Origin: Schistocephalus solidus
Lineage: Eukaryota > Platyhelminthes > Cestoda > Diphyllobothriidea > Diphyllobothriidae
Length of the DNA stretch: 64,000 nucleotides
NCBI GenBank assembly: GCA_017591395.1
Contig: WEDG01000289.1
Location: 124,001 to 188,000 of the forward strand
Direction: 5' to 3'
Shown here: positions 56,736 through 64,000 of the stretch, piece after piece
How the letters are laid out: each line of letters opens with the position of its first letter
Position numbering within the stretch: the stretch's first letter is position 1
Translations under genes and position numbers: made by a program
The notes under the pieces: model-generated
Databases searched by the model: none
The model's input: only the letters and a program-made list of their open reading frames with translations
What the model was told of the DNA's origin: nothing

Positions 56736-57774
56736 TCAATTCTTCTCCGCATGTAAGTTGTTGATGTCTGCATCATTGTCGTCAAACCAGTCCTGGTGTT
56801 GACGGCGTGCGCGTCCGAGAACTTCGAGGGTGGTGGACTGGATGAAATTTCGCAGTTGACACCATCGTGTTTCCACGGGGCCGTTATTATCTGGAGCATG
56901 CATGTTCTCAAGGTTCTCGGTTATTTGGTTGCTGAAATCAAAACAGTGAGCAGGCAAATTTAACAAAAGAGTATTTAACTTAGCTGGCGGCCGCTTACCT
57001 TGGGGCCTTCGTCGGGGTTGCAGTCGGAGCCTCATCAGGGAGATGACGAGGCGGTGATCTGTCCAACCATCGGCAGCGCGGATCACCTTGGTTACCAGAA
57101 CGTCCTGTCGATCTCGCCTCCGGACGAGAACATAGTCCAGCAGATTCCAGCGCCGCGACTGAGCGTGCATCCACGTGGCCTTCTTCCACATCGGAAGGCG
57201 GAAGAAGGTGTTGGTCAGTAGGAGACGGTGTTCTGCACACGTTTGCAGAAAAAGAAGGCCGTTATAGTTACAGCTACCGAGACCGTGGGGATCCAGCATT
57301 CCCTGCCAGGCAGCGTGATCCGTCCGGACGCGGGCGTTGAAGTCACCAAGGACAATTAACTTGTCCACCTTCGGCACAGTCACCAGCAGGGCATGCAGGT
57401 CCTCGTAGAATTTGTCCTTCGCCGCATCAGAGCTCGTCATTGGGGAAGAGTAGTCGCGAAAGGGTCTCCCGAAGAGGTAGGCGGAGGCTCATCAGGCGAT
57501 CATTGATACCCTGCGGCAGACAGGGCAGACATCCCACGATGTTTTTCCGGATGGCAATGGCAACACCAGCGTTGCGTTGCTTTGCCTTTGGCCATTCGCT
57601 CCAGAAGAAGGTGTAGCCGGAACCCACATCCTCTAGCTGACCCTGCTCAGAGAATCGGGTCTTGCTGAGAGCAGCAATGTCCACTTTGTAGCGTGCCAGT
57701 TCCCAAGTGACAAGTGCCGTCCTCCGTTCCAGCCGGTTGCTCCTAGGATTGTCTAAAGAGAACGAACATTCCAA
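56736..57774 (-). pseudogene. APE-type endonuclease of the main unit
   Basis: The frame 57774-57427 begins CSFSLDNPRSNRLERRTALV and includes VDIAALSKTRFSEQGQL (the ET block reads KT), YTFFWSEWPKAKQRNAGVAI. The frame 57440-56736 has [40 protein letters not shown] and [11 protein letters not shown], the terminal SDH-type block. The catalytic Glu of the ET block appears replaced by Lys here, so activity is doubtful even aside from the frameshift. Confidence 0.8.
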
Positions 57775-57779
57775 GCTGC

Positions 57780-58430
57780 TAATGTGAGTGGACTCACCCG
57801 AGCATCCTGGAGGGTATGGCGAGTGGGATGGGGACGGGGGTTATTGTTGTTTGTTTGAGTTGAACGACCACGTATTTTGTGATCTGCTAGCTGCGGCCGG
57901 CTGCAGAAGACGTGATAACCAGCATTTGCTTAGGGCACCTTTTCTAGCCCCTTCCTCCACGTGGAGGCAAGCAGTGCTGTCCCTAAAAGGGCTGCTCGGA
58001 CATCCCAGACGGCTGCCGAACTCAACTATGGGTCATGGTTATGTTTTAGTGGGAGAACGACCCGAGTTAGCCAGGGCCGCCTATGGAGTTGTTGTCGCCC
58101 CCACCGTAGGACTTTTTGAGAGGGGGGAAGTGGGAATTTCGGGAGTCAGACATACCGGTTGTGGAGGCACACACAACACCGGAGACCCTCAACTGGTTTA
58201 GACCGCCGGTCGTGAAGGTTGCCCGGGGTGTGATCGTTGGGAAGAACCCAACTTCGAAGAGCCACAGGTGAGAGTTGGGTACCAGTTAGAGGCACCAACA
58301 GGAGCATGCACCACCTGTGCAAGACAAATGGAGTGACCAAATGCTATTTGTGTGGTGCTACCCCTAACTAGAACCCCTACACAAACACACACGCAGTTTG
58401 ACCGTCAATTACGACGAGGTTCACCGTTCG
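57780..58430 (-). repeat. 5' leader module (copy 2)
   Basis: It is collinear with 62890-63530 and, apart from insertions, with 48560-49320. It contains short conserved blocks (GGCAAGCAGTGCTGTCCCTAAA near 57966 is one) but no ORF. On its far side it meets R1 (58430-59150) with CAGTTTGACCGTCAATTACGA at the junction. Confidence 0.68.
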
Positions 58431-59150
58431 CTCCACGGAAGATTGGTGCGGGGACGGTGACTTGCGCGGGATTTAGTTTAATGTGACTTGCGCGTGACAG
58501 TAGGCTAGCACTGCAGCTACCACACACTCTCCTCCTCCCCCTCCTGAGGCCGTTGTCATGACAGAGTTTATAAGACCGGATATGGTAGAGGGCTCCGGTG
58601 GCTGGCACGGCCTGAGCCACTCCTTGGCGTAAAACCACACCTGGCTCGGATCCCACGGATTGGGAGTGCCATAAGGGCCACAGTAAGAAGGAGCCATCGC
58701 AGCCTGACTCTCAGTCCGCCAGTCAGCCACTCCACACAAAACACACATTGGGCTGACCACGCGGTCCGATTTATCCCGTCAGTTTGCAACCTTCCAAGCC
58801 ACGGCTTTTAGCGCACCGTGATAAATTCAAGCGCGTCAGATTGTTTATAGTGTGGGAAATGCGCTGAGCTTTTACCTCACTCTCGCCCGCACCCACACAA
58901 TCAGACCACAATCCGAGCCGGTCATTTGTATGATTTGAGAGTGTGCGCAATGGCTGACAGATCGGCGAACCCGCTTCGCGCTCCACAGCACGAGCTGGCC
59001 TCCATAACGCACACCTCAGGATTCACTAAATCAAGTGATATGAAGGAGCCATTGCCATCTGAATCCCAGTCCACTGGTCAGAAACTCGACGCACACAGAG
59101 CACATACACTGGGCCGACGGCGTGGTCTGGTGTAAGCGTCAGATTGACAG
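58430..59150 (-). repeat. R1 repeat copy (minus)
   Basis: Lies between the leader at 57780-58430 and the zinc-finger region at 59150-60406. Blocks: GGCTCGGATCCCACGGATTG near 58643, CAGCCTGACTCTCAGTCCGCC near 58700, and GCAACCTTCCAAGCCACGGC near 58786. Confidence 0.75.
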
Positions 59151-60720
59151 GCTTCGAATCCATGATTTCAAGGTTGTGGAAGCGCATGTGGACTAATAGG
59201 CCTATGCGATGAGTAAATGCACGAGAACAGTGAGGGCAGTGGAGGCGGCGATCTCTGATTTGTTGTGTTCCAGGCACTGGTTAACCAGTCTATGTACGAT
59301 GGATCCGCAAGTGACTGACCACGCCAATGTTTGAGGTGAATGTGTGGTCACATCAAGGGAGTCCCCATCGCTGGTGGTGGTGGTGGTGGTGGTGAAGGTA
59401 ACAGATGATGAGTATTGGGATGATGTGTCCTAATAGGCCCATGTGATGTGTAATGGTGCGGGAGCAGTGAGGGCCTTGGATTCGGGCGCGTCGACTGTAG
59501 GTCGGAGCCCCGGACACTGGTTCACCAGCCTCCGTGCGATGGATTCGCAGGTGACCGACACGGCGGATGCCTGAGTTGAAGTTGCGGGCGCAGTGTGGGC
59601 AAAAGAAATCGGGATAGGCTGGGGGGACGTCATTCGTCGTAGTGGGGGTGGCAGTGGCGGTAAGAATGGCAGGGGCGGAGGGTGTGCATGGGATATAGGC
59701 GTTGTCAGAATTGCGGCGAATAACGCTGTCATGGATGCGCATGTGACTGAATAGGCCCATGCGATGAGTAAATGCGCGAGGGCAGTGGAGGCGGCGATCT
59801 CTGTTGTATGTTGGTGCTCCAGGCACCGGTTCACCAGTCTCTGTACGATGGATTCGCAAGTTACCAACCAGGCCGATGCGTGAGGTGAATGTGCGTTCGC
59901 AATAAGGACAGCTTAGGATAGAGTCCCCATCTCTGATGGTGTTGGTGGCGGCGACGGTTTTGGGCGAAACAGGTGAGGAGTATTGGGATTTGATCTTTAT
60001 GATGGTGGAAGTAATGAAAATGATGCCAGGGATGAGTGGGGAGTCCGAAGGAGGGTTGGCAGAATTTGACGTAGAAGTTGGAATTGGCGGATTGTTGGTG
60101 CATTGCGTCCGAAGATGTGCGACCAGGCCGATTCGCGGACGGAAGGTCCGTTGACAGCGTGGGCGTATGAGAATGGCCTGGGCATTTACGGTGTTTGTTC
60201 GGGGCGATGGTGAATTTCATGCCGCTCTTTAGGTCTTGGCGGCGGCGATCATGTTGGCTTCGTAGATTGCTGCCCCTGTCTTCACTGTCCTTCTTCAAGC
60301 CGGTCTTTTCCGGGCGATGTCCTCCCAGGTCACCGGGTTGATCTGCAGTTGCTTCAGGGAAGTCTTCAGACTGCCCTTGTAGCGTCGTACTTGACCTCCT
60401 TGTCAACGAGAACCCATGGCGACATCTCCATAGAAGAGTCCTTTGGGTAGTCGTTCCTCGTCCACCCTCACAAGTTGGCCGCTCCTTCGCAGTTGCAGTT
60501 GTTTCAGCTGAGCATAAATGCTGAGAAGGCCTTTTCGTTCAAACACTTCTGTGTCCGGTATCCTGTCTTGTTATTTCAGCTTGAGTATTCTGCAAAGGCA
60601 GCTGAGGTGGAAGTGGTTGAACGTCCGCGCCTGCTTTTCTTAGATCGTCCACGTCTCCGCTCCATCCAGCAGCGTCAGCAATATGACAGCTTTGTGTAGC
60701 TGCATCGTCCGACAATTCTG
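59026..60720 (-). pseudogene. RT tail and zinc-finger region of the next unit
   Basis: Minus-strand reading: RT C-terminal tail at 60720-60240 (CLCRILKLK and LSIYAQLKQLQLRRSGQL blocks, frameshifted), then fingers down to 59150: a first unit RCQRTFRPRIGLVAHLRTQC with one Cys lost, CPYCERTFTSRIGLVG, a unit with two bases lost ([20 protein letters not shown]), CPHCARNFNSGIRRVGHLRIH, and CPHCSRAFTHRIGLLVHMRFH at about 59220. It runs straight into R1. Frames are broken several times. Confidence 0.7.
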
Positions 60721-61822
60721 CTTCTTGCCCCATTCCCTCACGAATCTGTTGCTCACAGATAGCCCCTGTGTTGGTGCATCTTATCAACATGTCCTTCATG
60801 GAGTCAAAGATTCCTGACGTTTGGCGTACAGTAAGGATTACTCCTGTCCCTAAACAAATCCCCAAATATTGGCCCTAAATCTTTTCGCCCAATTGCCTGC
60901 TCTTCCGCTTTAATGAAGCTTTCTGAACGAGTTGCCTTAGGTGCAATTACAGCATTATCCTCCTCTTTCTGCGATCCACTACAATTTTCATACAAGGCCA
61001 GGCCCCGTACCCTAGATGCTCTTCTGGTCCATTCTGCTCTAAGAAAATTATATAAAGGATGCCGTGTGTACGCATGCACATTTCTTGAATACTCCTCTAC
61101 CTTGAATACTATCCCACGCCATATTCTCCTGAACAAAACATCCTCCTGTGGTTCTTCCGGTTTGGCGGTTTCTTGGTTCGAAGACTATTTTACTTCCCGC
61201 AATCAATTTGTACAATCCGGCAGGCGGAAATCAGCGGTCCTTCCTAACAACTGTGGAGTTCTTCAGGGCACCATTTTATCCCCTCACCTCTTCTTCCTCC
61301 AAACTGATGATTTGAGATTGCCAAATGACTGTCTGTATATAAAATATGCCGATGAGGTGGTTGTTGGCCACCTTCTTAAATATCGGACGTATCTCCAGTC
61401 TTTGGATGATGGTCTGGACCATATCTCAGCATGGTCGTCAGACAAGGGTCTTCTTCCGAACGATTAAAAAGCTGTTCAGTGTTTTTCAATTGTGGCCCTC
61501 TTCTAGTCCTGAAACGCTGGATGTCCTCCCAAATGAGGTATACTTCTTCCGATACCTTGGCATCATGCTGACATCCACTGCTTCATTCTCCCTTCATGTT
61601 GATACTCTGTTTACAAACATTCGTAAAATTCTATATTATATTCTCCGTTTTCTTTCCAACCACACACCCCAATCCCTAATCTGGCTTGTATTCTCCTCCT
61701 CATTCTCAATTGTTCTACTGTTATTTTTCCAGCGTTGCTTAAAAATGCTTTGCTACTTTAAAAACGCATCCTCTGAATGCTCTCTTCTGCTGCCGGTGTT
61801 TCTTATATTTGTTAGCGAATGA
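60721..61822 (+). mobile_element. Unrelated RT relic (plus), CR1/L2-like
   Basis: It reads GVLQGTILSPHLFF near 61255 and YIKYADEVVVGHL near 61340, preceded by DPLQFSYKARPRTLDALL near 60975 and a STLNTIPRHILL block near 61095. The catalytic YADD is YADE. The C-terminal part continues in another frame (FFRYLGIMLT near 61550). It is inserted between the RT tail of one zinc-finger-tailed unit and an R1 copy. Confidence 0.65.
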
Positions 61823-62325
61823 CCGTTCGACCGTCGATTTCGTATGCTCCACACCAGGTGGTGCAGTTACGATGACTTGCGCGTGAATTAGTTTTAATGG
61901 ATAGTAGCCTTCCGCTGCAGCTACCGCACTCTCTCCTCCTCCCCCACCTGAGCCCGGTATCAAGACAGAGTCAAGAAGACCGGAGATGGGAGAGGGTGCA
62001 GGTGGCTGGTGCGGCCGGAGCCGCCCCTGGGTGTACCACCACACCTGGCTCGGATCCAACGGAGTGGGCTTGCCATAAAGGCCACATTAAGAAGAAGCCA
62101 TTGCAGCCTGACTCTCAGTCCGCCAGTCGGTCACTCCACACAAAACACACATTGGGCTGACCACGCGGTCCGAGTTATCCCGTCAGTTGGCAACCTTCAA
62201 AGCCATGGCTTTTAGCGCACCGTGATAGTTTCAAGCGCGTCAGATTGCTTATAGTGAGGAAAATGCGCTGAGCTCTTGACCTCACTCACTCCCCCACCCC
62301 CACAATCAGACCACCATCCGATTTT
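61823..62325 (-). repeat. R1 repeat copy (minus), partial
   Basis: From GACCGTTCGACCGTCGATTTC at 61822 through GGCTCGGATCCAACGGAGTG near 62048 to GGCAACCTTCAAAGCCATGG near 62189. It lacks the part beyond about 62325. Confidence 0.72.
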
Positions 62326-62600
62326 AGTGAATACAGAAATAGAAGGACACTTCACAACGGTTAAACAATTCGCTAATCGAATTCTTGACGATGTTGTCCA
62401 TCCCCTCCACTCTGAAATACTTAACACAAAGTCTTACCATCCCATGCGCTGAGGCTTCCAATATATATTTTGCAGATATGCTACCGTTTCTAGCATGCTA
62501 ACTTACGTGTAAACAGACAGAAATCCGGAAACTGAGATATGAATTGTCTCTCTGTTAGTTGTCTAGTTTGAACTTTGATTCGGTTACTTTATCTTATGGT
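62326..62600. other. Unclassified interval
   Basis: An AT-rich break between R1 and an endonuclease fragment, without a recognised motif. Confidence 0.4.
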
Positions 62601-62890
62601 CTCAGTGAATGGAACCACTGTTTTCGCTGAAGATTTCGAGGCTCATCAGGCGATCATTGATACCCTGCGGCATCCAAGGCTGACGTTCCACGATGTCGTT
62701 CCGGATGGCAAGGGCGACACCAGCATCGCGTGGCTCTGCCTTTGGCCGGCCGCTCCAGAAGGTGTAGCCGGCACCCACTTCCTCCAGCTGACTCTGCTCA
62801 GAGAATCAGATCTCGCTGAGAGCAACAATGTTTACCGTGTAGCGCGCCAGGGTCCGAGCACCTAGCGCCATCCTCCGTTCGCCCGGTTGT
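62601..62890 (-). pseudogene. Endonuclease N-terminal fragment of a truncated unit
   Basis: Its minus-strand DNA matches 57480-57700 (GGCGATCATTGATACCCTGC near 62649, CAGCATCGCGTGGCTCTGCC near 62731). It carries the YTFWSGRPKAEPRDAGVAL-like stretch in decayed form and ends near 62638. The rest of the endonuclease, the RT and fingers are gone. Confidence 0.6.
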
Positions 62891-63530
62891 TTCTAGATTT
62901 TTCTAAAACTGATAGACCAATCCAGGTTTGATAGTGTGAGCAGCGTGAGTGAGGGGGATGGTGGAATTTGTTGTTTGTTTGAATTTAACGACGGTTTATT
63001 TTTCGATCTGCGAGCCGCGGCTGGTTGCAGAAGACGTGATACCCAGTATTTGTTTAGGGCACCTTTTCTAGCCTCTTCATCCGCGAGGAGGCAAGCAATG
63101 CTGTCCCTAAATAGGGCCACTCGGACATCCCGGATGGATGAAGACCTCCAGTATGGGTCACGGTTTTTTTAGAAGGAAAGCGACCCTAGATAGCCCTGAC
63201 CGCCTACGGGGTTGCTATAGTGATCGCCGTTGGACTTTTTAAGATAGAGTGGAGATGTTATGAAGTTAGGGGAGTCAGAAATACCAGGTCTGAGGGCACA
63301 CACAGCACCGGAAAACCCTCACCTTCTTTAGCCCGCCGGCCATGACAGCCGCCCGGGGTGTTGTCACTGGGAAGTACCCAGCTTCGAGGAGCCCCAGGTG
63401 ATAGTTGGGTACCAGCTACAGCCGGCCACTTGAGCATTCGTCACCTTTGGAGCGACCGATTCATATCTATCTGATGCTACCCCTAACGAGTACCCCTGCA
63501 CCCCATACAAATACACACACGTCAGTTCGA
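62891..63530 (-). repeat. 5' leader module (copy 3)
   Basis: Collinear with 57780-58430 (GAGGCAAGCAATGCTGTCCC near 63089; GCCCGGGGTGTTGTCACTGG near 63352). On its far side it meets R1 through GTCAGTTCGACCGTCGTAG at 63522. Confidence 0.68.
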
Positions 63531-63695
63531 CCGTCGTAGTCCAACGATATCCATTGAATGCCCACAGAGGGGTGGTGCCGGGACGGTGACTTGCGCGGGG
63601 ATTAGTATTAAGTGATCGTAGATCTGCACTGCGTCTACCGCACTCTCTCTTCCCTTACCCGCCTGTGTCCGGTCTCAAGATCTAGTCAAGAAAAC
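63531..63695 (-). repeat. R1 repeat fragment (minus)
   Basis: From the leader junction to about 63695 (GGGACGGTGACTTGCGCGG near 63583; CTCAAGATCTAGTCAAG near 63676), after which similarity to R1 is lost. Confidence 0.6.
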
Positions 63696-63895
63696 GGGAT
63701 GCATGCTCGGTTGCATGTGAATCATATCCCACCATAGTCATAAATAGAAACAATGGTAGGTGCGGCATGAGCCTGAACCTACGCGTGCCCATTTTGGGCA
63801 CGCGCACCCCAAGTGTTCGGCATTTGTTTTGGGACAGAGTCCCAGAATAAGAACGCCTGCCCACCCTGATTTGGCCCCCGTATTAGTTACTCGCA
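63696..63895. repeat. Block shared with 34960-35040, containing a perfect short hairpin
   Basis: Its reverse complement contains the GGGGGCCA...ATCAGGG and AAATGCCGAACA stretches seen at 34970-35040. It includes a perfect inverted repeat of 10 bases (63782-63791 and 63795-63804) around TTT. Confidence 0.5.
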
Positions 63896-64000
63896 TCTAA
63901 CTCTCTACTCGGTTAGGAGACACACACAAGCGTCAGTTCGACTGTCGAAGTCCGACGATATTCACCATGTGCTCCACAGAAGGGTGTCGCAGGGACGGTG
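63896..64000 (-). repeat. R1/leader junction fragment running off the window
   Basis: AGCGTCAGTTCGACTGTCG at 63930 and CAGGGACGGTG at the last bases repeat the junction of leader and R1 seen at 63522-63590. Confidence 0.55.

Larger units (their letters stand above)
54791..57780 (-). mobile_element. Zinc-finger-tailed element, most complete unit (endonuclease to RT tail)
   Basis: On the minus strand: endonuclease 57774-56736, linker to 56640, RT 56679-55566 with FADD, and RT C-terminal tail 55560-54980. The 5' leader lies at 57780-58430 and the fingers continue below 54790. With the gypsy-type insertion removed, leader through fingers and R1 would be about 5.9 kb. Frameshifts near 57427, 56736, 56630 and 56205 break it. 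Confidence 0.82.

Noticed and set aside
1..64000. CRISPR arrays, bacterial operons or plasmid-type systems
   Set aside because: No regularly spaced short repeats or prokaryotic gene organisation are seen; splicing and retroelements identify animal DNA.

Overview
The window looks like animal nuclear DNA from a flatworm, most likely a tapeworm of the diphyllobothriid kind (Spirometra, Dibothriocephalus or Schistocephalus-like). The reasons are one spliced host gene with clear animal orthology, a 31-nt intron, introns that grow from the 5' to the 3' end, very dense non-LTR retrotransposon debris, and a retroelement family that ends in C2H2 zinc fingers of a type I associate with these worms. The species assignment is inference. 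No prokaryotic gene, rRNA, CRISPR array or intact cellular tRNA gene was seen.

Host gene. WDR20, the WD-repeat cofactor of the USP12/USP46 deubiquitinases, runs on the + strand from 19653 to 38694 in seven exons whose splice phases all agree (2250 nt, 749 codons plus stop). Introns 4 and 5 are each about 7 kb and packed with retrotransposon relics. Intron 6 holds another relic.

Left side (1-18550). This part is mostly jockey/CR1-like non-LTR elements. Two nearly full-length 4.5-kb copies of one jockey-like family lie in inverted orientation (3741-8235 minus, 11449-15918 plus). Around and between them are CR1-like relics, several nested inside one another. A short repeat with pol III A/B boxes and a hammerhead-ribozyme-like core starts at 16.8 kb, is split by a CR1-like insertion, and resumes at 18372. 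A palindrome with 224-bp arms around a TA microsatellite (18724-19267) sits just upstream of WDR20.

Right side (42570-64000). A tandem dimer of the hammerhead-bearing repeat (42575-43000, repeat unit 311 bp) is followed by about 20 kb of one retroelement family: endonuclease, reverse transcriptase, a basic tail, then several C2H2 fingers. Its non-coding modules recur in a fixed order. A 3' repeat, here called R1, is followed three times on the minus strand by a 5' leader module and then the endonuclease, so the copies look like a head-to-tail array. A Ty3/gypsy LTR element with about 228-bp LTRs (51036-54174) is inserted inside one zinc-finger region. Almost every mobile-element ORF is broken by stops, frameshifts or deletions. 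The only intact one of note is the 237-codon ORF1 at 7363-8076.

The most interesting signals are the tRNA-like, hammerhead-containing tandem repeat, the zinc-finger-tailed retroelement with its R1/leader head-to-tail arrangement, the TA-centred palindrome, and a stop codon shared in frame by both copies of the jockey-like element.
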